From NCBI RefSeq assembly GCF_016428585.1, contig NZ_JAELVR010000005.1, positions 124,001 through 188,000 of the forward strand: 64,000 nucleotides of DNA, in the 5' to 3' direction. The translations under genes and the position numbers were made by a program. Below, piece by piece: positions 1 through 10,155 of the stretch. The notes under the pieces were generated by a model that worked only from the letters and a program-made list of their open reading frames with translations, was not told where the DNA came from and ran no database searches. The stretch is from Sedimentitalea arenosa. GTDB taxonomy: Bacteria; Pseudomonadota; Alphaproteobacteria; Rhodobacterales; Rhodobacteraceae. Numbering within the stretch: position 1 is the first letter of the stretch; the number at the start of each line of letters is the position of its first letter.

Positions 1-225
1 GACTTGTCCCGAGACGTCGGGCCGCGATGTCGAGCGAGACTGCCCCATCAAGGGCGAGAGCCGCGACCACGGACCTGATCCTGGCGAGTCCCGGTTGGCA
101 ATCCTTCGTTCGATGGGCCATGTACTCTAACCGGAATCAAGGGATGTCGCCTCGCAATGCTGACCGATCCGGGATACAGCTTCTGACCAATGCGCACCAA
201 ATTTCGGGCGGGCGAGCCTGGGAAA

Positions 226-1280
226 CATGATTTGGCCGGCAGACTTGCGCTCGTCAGGGCGACTTATCTGAACGACTAAATATCGGTGCTGCGCGAGATA
301 GGCGCGCCGGTTGATCGTGACTTGGCGCGTTCGAAATTGCCGCAGCACATCAAAGCGACGCCGGACCTGTATATCAGCATTCCCGCGGCGCTGGAGTGGA
401 TCGCGCGGACGGGTCACGACCTTCACCCCATGGAATTGGGGTTGCTTGCTGCACGAAAGGCCTCTCTGTCCTCGTTGTGTCCCGCCCAGCAGGCCGCCCT
501 CAACACCACGCAGACCGGCCTGAAGCGTCTGGAAGCCCTCGCCGCATCGTCGCGGTTCGAGGACAGCGTTCTGGAGATGGGCATCCGGCAAGAGGGGGAC
601 GATGTGCGCGTCATCTGCGACATGGCGGGGCTGGGGCGCCACCCTTTCATGTGCCTGGCGGAATGGCTGAACCTGCAGGCGGTCATTTCGGTCGTGAGCA
701 GCGTCGCGGGACCGTCATGGAACCCACGCGGAATCTGCTTCGCGTCGCGCAGTCATCCGACCGAGGCCGTCCAGGCGGCGTTTCCCGACACGCGCATTCT
801 GGTTGACCAGCCGCACACATCCGTCACCGTCGGGCGCACGACCGACGCCCGAAGCGATCGCGTCTGCAAACGCTCCGCTGGCCTCGTCGGTGCCAGGAGA
901 TGAGCAGGACGATTCTTCGACGCCGTGGTCGTTCGTCACCCTCCTGCGCATGATGGTCCAGCCCTACCTGAACGACGGACGCCACGATATCGCCTTCGCG
1001 GCCGAAATGGCGGGAATGAGCACGCGCACATTGCAGCGTAGGCTCAAGCTGAGCGGAAGTTCCTATTCGCAGATTACTCCAGGACGCGCGCTTTGCGCTT
1101 GCGTTTGAGGGCCTCAACGATCTTTCCATGAAGATCATCGAGGTCGCCATGATGGCGGGCTACGAGAGCCCGCAACACTTCACGCGCGCCTTCCGCCGGT
1201 TTACCGGGGTCACGCCATCGCAATATCGCCATCACTGTTTCGTGGGCGGGACGGAGACGGCGAAGGCGCCCAACTTCTGA
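226..1280 (+). pseudogene. Decayed AraC-family transcriptional regulator
   Basis: Three reading frames together spell one AraC-type regulator. The N-terminal effector domain (Arabinose_bd type) runs in one frame from about 226 and includes LREIGAPVDRDLARSKLP. An in-frame TAA sits at 277-279, where homologues would continue. Near 840-855 the frame shifts to one carrying MVQPYLNDGRHDIAFAAEMA and the first HTH helix region MSTRTLQRRLKLSGSSYSQ. Near 1079 it shifts again to ALAFEGLNDLSMKIIEVAMM and AGYESPQHFTRAFRRFTGVT, and it stops at 1280. One nonsense codon and two frameshifts in a gene of ordinary AraC length argue for a dead gene. I see no clear start codon or ribosome site. Sequencing error could explain the frameshifts but is less likely to explain all three lesions. 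Confidence 0.7.
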
Positions 1281-2174
1281 CGACGTCGCAGGTACTTCAG
1301 GCTCAGCATCGCGCAACGACGTCGTCGGAATGGCGGAAAGGTTTTTCAGTACCGATATGGCAAGTGGCGTTCGCTGCGAAACAAACAGATGACCGCTTCG
1401 GTGAAGCAGTCTCGGGCGGCCAAACGGCAGGTGTGGGCCATCCTTTGTGCCGCCGGTCTGCTAGGTCTGCGAGCCCCCGTCTTTGTCGTATTGGTCAATG
1501 GGGTTCTGAGTCGACTTTCAGCGATGCAGCGAAAAGAAGCCCTGCCAAGCTCGGATGCACGTCGGTTTCGTCTGTCTTGGCATGAATAGAGCCCACCTGC
1601 GGCGCATAACCGGATTCCGCCCATTCGGTCGAGACTATTAGATCAGTCTGGGTCTGTGCCGCTTGGGTCCTCTCTGGGCACCTATTACATGCCGGAAATT
1701 CGCACCGCATGCTAACTGCGTTTTAGGAGATTGGCCGAGGTTGAGGATGGGGTTGTTGTTCACTCTGTCGGCGCGGATCAAAGTCGACGCGGCGTCCATC
1801 CATGTGTCCAGTTGAGTGCCGCCGCCGCCCGGTCTGGAGCGGGCTTTCGAACGAAATGCTTTGATATTCTGGTCCCAGACCGTACTCGACAGTTATTTCT
1901 GGCATGCGCGTTCTTGGCATTTCCAAAAGGTAGGGCGGAGAGCCGACCTTCGCTGCGCTTGGCTCGAGTGGCGGCGTTGCGGGCGGAGTTGCCGTTCGAC
2001 CTGTTTGCGCCGGCGTTTCGGTGCAGTTCGGCGATCTAATTGCTCCGAGAAATTTGCCTGCCAGCATGGCGCGTTCAAATAGATTCCACTGGGTGGGTGA
2101 AGGCTGCTATGGTTTGTGCTCGCGATGAGAGAAGGCAATGCGCCCGCTACATCTGCGACTGAAAGATCTCAGAA
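1281..2174. other. No recognisable gene
   Basis: Several open frames of 60-115 codons cross this stretch on both strands, but none shows a recognisable domain, a good ribosome site or plausible composition. It lies between a pseudogene and an isolated metabolic gene next to an insertion sequence, so it may be degraded sequence. I see no repeat or RNA structure that I can name. Confidence 0.5.
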
Positions 2175-2603
2175 ATGTCAGGCCCGGTACAAGGAACGTG
2201 CTTCTGCGGCGCGGTTGAAATCGAAGTGTCAGGACATCCGGAGGCGATGGGATACTGTCATTGCGCGTCTTGCCGATCCTGGTCGGCGGGGCCCGTCAAT
2301 GCATTCATCTTGTTCAAGAACGAAAACGTGGCAGTCACACGAGGTGAAGACCATATCGGTCATTTCAAGAAGACCGACCGTTCTGACCGCCAGTTCTGCT
2401 CGCGATGCGGTGGCCATGTGATGACCTACCACCCGCTGTGGGGATTAATGGACGTGTACGCCGCCACCATCCCAAGCCAAACGTTTGAACCTGGCATCCA
2501 CGTCAACTATGCCGAAACGGTCCTTCCGATGGTTGACGGCCTTCCGAAGATGAAGGACTTCCCATCTGAAATGGGAGGCAGTGGAGAGACCGTTCCGGAA
2601 TAG
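2175..2603 (+). CDS. GFA-family (CENP-V/GFA domain) zinc protein
   Basis: This 142-residue protein has the cysteine pattern of the GFA fold: GTCFCGAVEIEV near residues 7-18, then YCHCASCRSWSAG near 27-39, and FCSRCGGHV in the second half. In this family the cysteines bind zinc. The name comes from glutathione-dependent formaldehyde-activating enzyme, but most members have no proven activity, and I infer none here beyond zinc binding. The length is normal and complete. It stands alone, with about 890 bases of unassigned sequence before it and 450 after it, so the neighbours give no clue. The start at 2175 is the only ATG that includes the full first cysteine motif without extra upstream residues. 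Confidence 0.85.
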   Translation: MSGPVQGTCFCGAVEIEVSGHPEAMGYCHCASCRSWSAGPVNAFILFKNENVAVTRGEDHIGHFKKTDRSDRQFCSRCGGHVMTYHPLWGLMDVYAATIPSQTFEPGIHVNYAETVLPMVDGLPKMKDFPSEMGGSGETVPE

Positions 2604-3056
2604 ACGTCAGCAAGCTGCGCCCGGGTTCCTGAAGAGAAGGGAACATGAGACGGTTCCGGGCTCGGGGGCAGCACCCGGCGGATTCGGTCTTATGGCCGTT
2701 CTGCGGACAAAGCCGGCATTTGACCAGATACTGGCTCATGTGAATCCGACGTTGGCGCTCAACCATATCACCGACAGCTGCGCCTGCGGAGCAGGTCAGT
2801 TCTTAGCCCAAACCATCCGAATGGCGCACAGAGCTCCAATATCTGAAATCCGGTGCGATACTGCAGTGTGACCTCTGATCGGAACCTGTCCGGTGATGGA
2901 TGATGGCGATTCTCTCGTAATTTCGGTAGCTTGAGAGATAGCGTGTGCGGCACGTGTTCACGTTTGGATTGCACGATATCGTGCCGTCTCGTGCTCCTTG
3001 CGAGGCTGAGGCGGCAAACAATTGAGCTTGGCTGTTTGCACGCCGAAGATCAGAGT
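2604..3056. other. No recognisable gene
   Basis: The short open frames here have no recognisable domain or good ribosome site. The right edge meets the remnant tail of the small gene split by the IS66 element. Confidence 0.5.
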
Positions 3057-3084
3057 TTACTTCCGTTTGTTCCCGATATTGATC
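3057..3084 (-). pseudogene. Detached 3' tail of the lysine-rich small gene
   Basis: Read on the minus strand, this 28-base fragment encodes the end of a protein, INIGNKRK followed by TAA. It joins in frame to the 5' part at 5841-5952 if the IS66 element and one copy of the 8-bp duplication are removed. The rebuilt protein would be 43 residues and end in GKTPINIGNKRK. Confidence 0.75.
3077..3084. repeat. IS66 target-site duplication, left copy
   Basis: TATTGATC directly before the left end of the element, repeated exactly at 5841-5848. Eight-base duplications are typical of IS66-family insertion. Confidence 0.92.
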
Positions 3085-3104
3085 GTAAGCCTCCGGGGGC
3101 GGCC
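3085..3104. repeat. IS66 left terminal inverted repeat
   Basis: Starts GTAAGC as in many IS66 members and pairs with the right end at 5821-5840 (16 of 20 bases identical after reverse complementing). Confidence 0.9.
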
Positions 3105-3143
3105 GTCTGATCTTGGGTTCGCTCCGATGGTAAGTCCGACCTT

Positions 3144-3548
3144 ATGTCCGACTTTATCAACCGCCCTCAAATCGAAGTTCTGTCTGCTGCCGATGGTGAA
3201 CGCCGCCGGTATTGGTCGGATGATGATAAACTGCGCATTGTCGAGGAAAGCTTCGTCGGCCACCGCCAAGCGGCAGCCACAGCGCGGCGGCATGGCATTT
3301 GCCGATCACTGCTGACAACCTGGCGGCGGCAGTATCGCAACGGTGAGCTTGGGTCTTCTCGCCGGGTATCGTTCGCGCCGGTGACCATGACGAAAGCGCC
3401 CGCGTCGCAGACCAATTTAGCTGATCCCTGTCTGCCCCTGGACTGTCAGGTTGAGATAGCCCTGACGAATGGTCGCCGGGTCATCGTGCCGGTGGGGGTG
3501 GAGCCCGCAGCGCTTGCGCGGATCCTGGCAGTGGTGGACGGGCAATGA
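3144..3548 (+). CDS. tnpA: IS66 accessory protein TnpA
   Basis: A 134-residue protein with an IS66 OrfA/TnpA-type HTH. The segment RRRYWSDDDKLRIVEESF is followed by a helix-turn-helix region with AAATARRHGICRSLLTTWRR, the layout seen in transposase_8-like DNA-binding proteins. The role of TnpA in IS66 transposition is not settled, but it is needed in studied members. The stop overlaps the tnpB start by 4 bases (ATGA at 3545-3548), which suggests translational coupling. The gene is complete and of usual family length. Confidence 0.92.
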   Translation: MSDFINRPQIEVLSAADGERRRYWSDDDKLRIVEESFVGHRQAAATARRHGICRSLLTTWRRQYRNGELGSSRRVSFAPVTMTKAPASQTNLADPCLPLDCQVEIALTNGRRVIVPVGVEPAALARILAVVDGQ

Positions 3549-3895
3549 TCGCGTTTCCGGCTGGCGTGAAGGTTTGGATTGCGGGCGGCACCACCGATAT
3601 GCGGCGAGGTATGAACACGCTGGCGCTACAGGTGCAGGAAGGGCTCGGCCGCGATCCCCATGCGGGTGAGATCTTCTGCTTCCGGGGCCGCAAGGGCGAT
3701 CTGGTCAAGATCCTCTGGCATGATGGCGTGGGCATGTCGCTTTACCTGAAGCGCCTGGAGGCAGGCAAGTTCATCTGGCCGGTGAGCCGGTCGGGCGAAG
3801 CGGTGCAGATCTCGGCGGCGCAGTTGGGCTATCTTCTGGAAGGCATTGACTGGCGCAATCCACGTTGGACGCAACGCCCTATAAAGGCTGGATAA
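3545..3895 (+). CDS. tnpB: IS66 accessory protein TnpB
   Basis: A 116-residue protein of the IS66 Orf2-like family. Recognisable signatures are FPAGVKVWIAGGTTDMRRGM at the N-terminus, IFCFRGRKGDLVKILWHDG in the middle and YLKRLEAGKFIWP after it. It acts with TnpA and TnpC in transposition, with an unknown molecular role. The start overlaps the tnpA stop. About 60 bases separate it from tnpC. Length and sequence look intact. Confidence 0.95.
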   Translation: MIAFPAGVKVWIAGGTTDMRRGMNTLALQVQEGLGRDPHAGEIFCFRGRKGDLVKILWHDGVGMSLYLKRLEAGKFIWPVSRSGEAVQISAAQLGYLLEGIDWRNPRWTQRPIKAG

Positions 3896-3955
3896 ATTTC
3901 GACTACAAGCTTATTTTTATTGGTGTCCCGTGGCTCCGGCTGGTAAATATCGGCC

Positions 3956-5587
3956 ATGTCTGATGCCGCCTCCGAACTCGCTAGATTACGCGCTGCCCTG
4001 GCCGCCGCTGAGGCTCGTGCAGATGTTGCGGAAAGCGAGCTGGCACAGGCCCGAGCGGTTGTCTCCTGCTCGGAAGCGATGATCCAAGAGCTCAAGCTCG
4101 AGATCGCCAAACTGCGCCGTGACAAATACGGTATCTCGTCAGAACGACGTGCGCGGTTGATCGATCAGTTGGAATTGCAGCTTGAGGAGTTGGAGACGGC
4201 GGCAACCGAAGATGTCCTGACCGCCGGCGAGGCGGCTGAAAAGGCCAGCACGGTGCGCGCCTTCACGCGCCGCCATCCTGTGCGCAAACCCTTTCCCGAT
4301 CACCTGCCGCGCGAGCGGGTTGTTGTCGAGGCCCCTACCGCCTGCACCTGCTGCGGCTCGGATCGTCTCGTGAAAATGGGCGAAGATGTCACCGAGACGC
4401 TGGAGGTGGTCCCGCGGCGCTGGAAGGTGATCCAGACCGTGCGTGAGAAGTTCACCTGCCGGGCCTGCGAGAAGATCAGCCAACCGCCGGCCCCGTTCCA
4501 TGCGATCCCGCGTGGATGGGCCGGGCCAAGCCTGATCGCCATGCTCGTCTTTGAGAAATATGGTCAGCACCAGCCTTTGAACCGGCAGGCAGAGCGCTTT
4601 GCCCGTGAATGCGTCGAGCTGAGCCTGTCCACCCTGGCAGACCTGGTCGGTCACGCGACTGTCGCCTTGCAGCCGATCCACGCCCTGATCGAAACCCATG
4701 TTCGTGCCGCCCACCGTCTGCATGGCGACGATACGACAGTGCCGCTTCTGGCGCGGGGTGGCGCGAAAAAGGCTCGTCTCTGGACCTATGTCCGTGATGA
4801 CCGCCCCTGGAATGGCGGCGCGCCACCGGCGGCGTTCTTCCGCTTCTCCCGAGATCGCGCGGCGACCAATCCCAATCAGCACCTGGCCGGATGGCAAGGC
4901 GTGCTGCAAGCCGACGCCTATGGCGGATATAACGATCTCTATCGTGCCGATCGCGATGCGGGGCCCGTGACCAGTGCGCTGTGCTGGTCGCATGCACGCC
5001 GGAAGTTCTTCGAACTGGCCGACATCGCGGGCAACATCCGCAAGGGCAAACCCTCCCATCAGATCTCGCTGGCCGCGCTGGAAGCGGTGAAACGGATCGA
5101 CGCCATCTTCGACATCGAACGCGAGATCAGCGGGCTGGATGCCGATGCCCGCCTTGCCGCCCGCCAAGAGCTCTCCCGCCCCTTGGTGGACAGCCTCCAT
5201 GACTGGTTGCTGGCAGAGCGCGCCAATCTGTCCCGACACAACAAGGTGGCCAAGGCGATCAACTACATGTTCGAGAAAGATGGCCGTTGGCAAGCCTTCA
5301 CGGCGTTCCTGAATGACGGGCGCATCTGCCTGACGAATAATGCGGCCGAACGTGCCCTGCGCGGCGTGGCCTTGGGCCGAAAGTCATGGCTGTTCGCCGG
5401 ATCCGAGCGCGGCGGTGAGCGGGCCGCCGCCATGTATACCCTGATCGTTACGGCAAAAATGAACGACATCGACCCGCAGGCGTGGCTCGCCGATGTTCTC
5501 GCCCGGCTGCCCGACATGCCCGTCTCGCGGCTGCACGAACTTCTGCCCTGGAATTGGAAATCCCGGCCCATCGCCAAGGCAGCATGA
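3956..5587 (+). CDS. tnpC: IS66 transposase TnpC
   Basis: The 543-residue DDE transposase of the element. The order is as expected: an N-terminal coiled coil rich in Ala/Glu/Leu (about 1-75), a zinc-binding segment with CTCCGSDR and FTCRAC pairs (about 123-172), then the catalytic core. Candidate catalytic residues are the Asp in HGDDTTVPLL, the Asp in LQADAYGGYND and the Glu in NNAAERALRGV near the C-terminus, followed by RKSWLFAGSERGGERAA. The frame is open throughout and of full length. The stop overlaps the start of the downstream passenger ORF. Confidence 0.96.
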   Translation: MSDAASELARLRAALAAAEARADVAESELAQARAVVSCSEAMIQELKLEIAKLRRDKYGISSERRARLIDQLELQLEELETAATEDVLTAGEAAEKASTVRAFTRRHPVRKPFPDHLPRERVVVEAPTACTCCGSDRLVKMGEDVTETLEVVPRRWKVIQTVREKFTCRACEKISQPPAPFHAIPRGWAGPSLIAMLVFEKYGQHQPLNRQAERFARECVELSLSTLADLVGHATVALQPIHALIETHVRAAHRLHGDDTTVPLLARGGAKKARLWTYVRDDRPWNGGAPPAAFFRFSRDRAATNPNQHLAGWQGVLQADAYGGYNDLYRADRDAGPVTSALCWSHARRKFFELADIAGNIRKGKPSHQISLAALEAVKRIDAIFDIEREISGLDADARLAARQELSRPLVDSLHDWLLAERANLSRHNKVAKAINYMFEKDGRWQAFTAFLNDGRICLTNNAAERALRGVALGRKSWLFAGSERGGERAAAMYTLIVTAKMNDIDPQAWLADVLARLPDMPVSRLHELLPWNWKSRPIAKAA

Positions 5588-5811
5588 TCATGCAGCTGAA
5601 CAAAGTGCATTCCGTAAAGACCATCGACCGCGTTGCAGCCGAATTGGGTGAAACCGTCGATCGGATCTTCGATCTCGCCATCGATATGGAGCCCGAAGAT
5701 GGCGTGATCTGGGTCTACGGCCCCGGCGACGACAGCGTCATCGCATTCTCTCCGTTCGGTATCGAAAACCTGCGCGAACTGATCGAAATGGACCATGAGC
5801 ACGCGCGTTGA
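5584..5811 (+). CDS. IS66 passenger small protein, uncharacterised
   Basis: A 75-residue ORF inside the element. It starts at ATG 5584, which overlaps the TGA of tnpC (ATGA), so it is probably translated by coupling. The sequence begins MIMQLNKVHSVKTIDRVA and contains acidic segments such as DMEPEDGVIWVYGPGDD, with no membrane segment or cysteine pair. It reads like a small globular protein. I do not recognise a named domain. It lies within the inverted repeats, so it moves with the element and could be an accessory or regulatory factor; that is inference from position only. Confidence 0.75.
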   Translation: MIMQLNKVHSVKTIDRVAAELGETVDRIFDLAIDMEPEDGVIWVYGPGDDSVIAFSPFGIENLRELIEMDHEHAR

Positions 5812-5820
5812 CCTCGCTGT

Positions 5821-5840
5821 GGCCTACGCCGGATGCTTAC
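5821..5840. repeat. IS66 right terminal inverted repeat
   Basis: The right end finishes with GGATGCTTAC. Its reverse complement matches the left end at 3085-3104. Confidence 0.9.
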
Positions 5841-5952
5841 TATTGATCGGCGTTTTTCCCTTTGAGAAGTCCGCCGTTGTTACGACCTTCTCCTTTGTCT
5901 TTTTCGGTTTCTTCGCTTCACGATTTCCGCGCGTCTTGTCGCCTTTGGACAT
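5824..5952 (-). pseudogene. Lysine-rich small protein gene interrupted by IS66
   Basis: On the minus strand, ATG at 5952 opens a short frame beginning MSKGDKTRGNREAKKPKKTK and reaching GKTPIN at the element border. It then runs into the IS end and stops at a TAG inside the inverted repeat, giving 42 residues with a changed tail (SKHPA). The original tail INIGNKRK lies on the other side of the element at 3057-3084. Similar 40-50 residue lysine-rich proteins occur in many alphaproteobacteria with no known function (from memory). The loss is only about seven C-terminal residues, so the truncated product may still be made. Confidence 0.75.
5841..5848. repeat. IS66 target-site duplication, right copy
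   Basis: TATTGATC, identical to 3077-3084. Confidence 0.92.
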
Positions 5953-6068
5953 GTGATTTCCTTCAAAGTTGAATTGTGGCTGGTTTGGACCCGAGTTGGC
6001 AGGTCGGTTTTCCGCGCCGCAAGGTTCAGGGCGTGAGCGGTACGCCCGGCTCGATGCACGAGGTCAGT

Positions 6069-8029
<1,961 letters not shown>

Positions 8030-8162
8030 CGACGCGCTCCTTGTCGAGGATTGTCAGGCGAAATGACTTTGGTCGAATGCCCGGATTCGGTATGCGCAAG
8101 GCGGCGCGACCCTGTTCGGGGTCTGCTTCGGGAATACGGATCGAATCCGTCGCCGAAGTGGG

Positions 8163-8399
8163 TCACGAGCGCCGCACCGAGTTTCCGCCGGCGATGATCG
8201 CGTTGATCAGGTCCGCGACCGCACGGTGACTTTCCGTTTCGGGTTCGGTGCCGACGACATTCTCGTGGCTCGCCGCTGCGTCACGCAAAACCCCCACGAT
8301 CTCGTGTTCGGGCAGCACCCCTCGATCGTTCATGGCAAGCAGGAGCGCCTCGCAGATCGATAGCGCGGCCTGACCTGCATATTCGCTCGCCGTGGACAT
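8163..8399 (-). CDS. Uncharacterised 78-residue protein
   Basis: A short, mostly helical protein starting MSTASEYAGQAALSICEALL and containing NDRGVLPEHEIVGVLRDAAA. ATG 8399 is chosen because AAGGAAGGAAA stands just upstream; a start seven codons earlier would swallow that site. No signal peptide, membrane segment or metal motif is visible, and I do not recognise a family name. It lies upstream of groES on the same strand, 133 bases away, and divergent from the Crp-type regulator, which suggests a link with that stress or oxygen regulon. Confidence 0.75.
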   Translation of the reverse strand: MSTASEYAGQAALSICEALLLAMNDRGVLPEHEIVGVLRDAAASHENVVGTEPETESHRAVADLINAIIAGGNSVRRS

Positions 8400-8546
8400 C
8401 CGGGTTTCCTTCCTTGGCATCGCGAACCGGGGACGGGAGGCTCAAATGCATCCATACTTCTCGCAGGAAGTGCTCTATGCTGGACTGATCCAAAGCAGTG
8501 TCAGGACCGATTTTTGCTCTTTGGTCGCGACACGCCGGGAGGCATG

Positions 8547-9281
8547 ATGACATCAGCAGAGCACAGCCCCCTGACCCGCAAGCTTTCGGCATTCGTGGCT
8601 CTTTCTGATGTCGAGTTGGCCGTTCTGGAACGGTTGCACCAGCGTCGTTGCTCCTTCGTCGCGGGGCGTGACATGGTGCATCAGGGCCAGTCGGCCCGGG
8701 CCGCGTATATACTGTCTGCGGGGTGGGTCTGTTCCTACAAGCTGCAGGCCGACGGGACTCGGCAAATCGTGGATTTTCAGGTGCCTGGGGATTTTCTGGG
8801 GTTGCGGAGTGTCCTCTTGCGCACCTCGGACCACAGTTTCGAACCCATCGTGGACATCCAAGCCGCCGAAGTGCTGACGAGCGACCTTCTGGAGGCGTTC
8901 GCGCAGACTCCTCGCCTGGCGACCGCCATACTCTGGGCGGCGTCAAGGGACGAGGCGATGGTCGTGGAGCATCTGGTGGGGATCGGTCGGCGCGATGCGG
9001 ACGCCCGCATGGCGCATTTCCTGCTGGAACTGGGATCGAGGCTGACGCTGGTCGGCATGGGAAGCAAAGACGGGTTCGACTGCCCGTTGACGCAGTATCA
9101 CCTCGCTGACACGCTCGGGTTGAGCGCGGTTCATGTGAACCGCGTCCTGCGGCAGCTTCGCGAACATGGGCTGGTGACCTTTCGGGACGGCCGTGTGACG
9201 TTTCATGATTACAGAGGACTGGTGGAACTTGCCGAGTTCGACCCGGCCTATCTGGATCAGACCGGTCCTCTCCTGAAATGA
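8547..9281 (+). CDS. Crp/Fnr-family transcriptional regulator
   Basis: A 244-residue regulator with an N-terminal cyclic-nucleotide-binding-like beta barrel (about 20-140; GRDMVHQGQSARAAYILSAG is typical of the roll) and a C-terminal winged helix with LTQYHLADTLGLSAVHVNRV followed by LRQLREHGLV. No N-terminal cysteine cluster of the FNR type is present, so it is not an iron-sulphur oxygen sensor by sequence. GGGAGG precedes two adjacent ATGs at 8544 and 8547; the spacing favours 8547. It stands divergent from the small gene and groES-groEL, and convergent with a run of small stress-like genes, so it is the likely local regulator. The ligand is unknown. Confidence 0.9.
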   Translation: MTSAEHSPLTRKLSAFVALSDVELAVLERLHQRRCSFVAGRDMVHQGQSARAAYILSAGWVCSYKLQADGTRQIVDFQVPGDFLGLRSVLLRTSDHSFEPIVDIQAAEVLTSDLLEAFAQTPRLATAILWAASRDEAMVVEHLVGIGRRDADARMAHFLLELGSRLTLVGMGSKDGFDCPLTQYHLADTLGLSAVHVNRVLRQLREHGLVTFRDGRVTFHDYRGLVELAEFDPAYLDQTGPLLK

Positions 9282-9339
9282 AAGGACCGTCTGCCATGGC
9301 TTGGAAGACGGTCCCGGTAATCTGGTCAGACGCGAATGG

Positions 9340-9528
9340 TCACACGAGGGCGTGGGATGCCGCGTCGAGTTCCTTGTTCGTCTCGGCGTCGTTCTTGGCC
9401 GTGTTCGCCTTCTCGGCGGCCTGGTAATGCTTCAGGGCCGCGTCTTTCTTCGGACCAGCGGGCGCCTTGTCCCACGCGGCTTTCACGGATGTCATCTTCT
9501 CGGCAGTCTTGTTCTGTTCGGGAGTCAT
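9340..9528 (-). CDS. Small Lys/Ala-rich helical protein
   Basis: 62 residues beginning MTPEQNKTAEKMTSVKAAWD, with a strongly charged, alanine-rich, helix-forming sequence (KKDAALKHYQAAEKANTAKN). ATG 9528 is supported by AAAGGACA eight bases upstream. No signal peptide or membrane segment. The family is not recognised. Composition and context resemble small stress-induced proteins, but function is unknown. Confidence 0.7.
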   Translation of the reverse strand: MTPEQNKTAEKMTSVKAAWDKAPAGPKKDAALKHYQAAEKANTAKNDAETNKELDAASHALV

Positions 9529-9741
9529 TGGAATTGTCCTTTCATGGACGTTCCGAGAATAAGAAGCGTGCCGACATGCCGACCTTTTGGGGATCGGTAC
9601 GCCCACACGCTTCTCTTGTACTCGAAAAAATGCGCCACCAAACATTCGGTGGGCACGTCTCACATAACTGGTGTCGGGGCCATATCGCACTGACGCAGGT
9701 TAGTCCCCGCGTGTGCGACCGGCCGATTGCCTTTGCGGTTC

Positions 9742-10155
9742 TCAAGTCACCACAGTTTGCTGGTGGGAAATTCTCACCCATCTGTCTTCGTCTTGGAGAT
9801 ACGTGGAAGCGCACAGCGCCTTGAAGATCGGCACCTCCGGCTTCTCTGCCGAGACACGGTAGGTGAGAATGGCGATGTCGCCGCACCGCATCACGCGCCG
9901 TTCGGCCATGACGACGGAATGCCACCCGGTCCTCTGCCGAAGATGGGTCCAGATATGGTCACCCTGGAGGATACCGGGCGGATAGGGAAAGATCATCACC
10001 GCGTTGGTCGCAGTGGTCGCCCGGGCGTTGTCGGCCCCGCTGGTCCAGAAGTGTTCCTCCATGTCCCAGAGAATGTCCCGTTCACTCGGGGACAGGGTGC
10101 CGGCGCGGTGCGCGGCATGGGCTGGCGCCATTGCTGTCTTGGTGGAAACGGTCAT
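9742..10155 (-). CDS. NTF2-like (SnoaL/DUF4440-type) protein
   Basis: A 137-residue protein that reads as a single NTF2-like cone: helix SERDILWDMEEHFWTSGADN, then strands with GWHSVVMAERRVMRCGDIAI and the final strand EDRWVRISHQQTVV. This fold is used by many small enzymes and binding proteins, so no reaction can be assigned. The start overlaps the stop of the preceding minus-strand gene by four bases (10152-10155), indicating a two-gene operon. Complete and of normal length. Confidence 0.75.
   Translation of the reverse strand: MTVSTKTAMAPAHAAHRAGTLSPSERDILWDMEEHFWTSGADNARATTATNAVMIFPYPPGILQGDHIWTHLRQRTGWHSVVMAERRVMRCGDIAILTYRVSAEKPEVPIFKALCASTYLQDEDRWVRISHQQTVVT

Larger units (their letters stand above)
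3085..5840 (+). mobile_element. Complete IS66-family insertion sequence (2756 bp)
   Basis: The left end begins GTAAGCCTCCGGGGGCGGCC. The reverse complement of the right end begins GTAAGCATCCGGCGTAGGCC, matching at 16 of the first 20 bases. Both flanks carry the same 8-bp TATTGATC, so the insertion is intact and probably fairly recent. Inside are the three standard IS66 genes tnpA, tnpB and tnpC, plus a 75-codon passenger ORF whose start overlaps the tnpC stop. All four frames are open, so the element could still be active. It interrupts a small lysine-rich gene on the opposite strand. Confidence 0.95.

Noticed and set aside
1389..1589. 66-codon plus-strand frame with a short hydrophobic stretch
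   Set aside because: No ribosome site or family; it overlaps other equally poor frames in a likely decayed stretch.
2581..2871. 96-codon frame overlapping the end of the GFA gene
   Set aside because: Overlaps a certain gene, no domain, poor composition.
4139..5293. 384-codon frame opposite tnpC
   Set aside because: Antisense shadow of a clear transposase gene.
8030..8162. CIRCE heat-shock operator before groES
   Set aside because: Looked for TTAGCACTC-N9-GAGTGCTAA and found no match.
8281..9297. 338-codon minus-strand frame across the Crp-type regulator
   Set aside because: Arg/Pro-rich low-complexity translation opposite a gene with a clear HTH.
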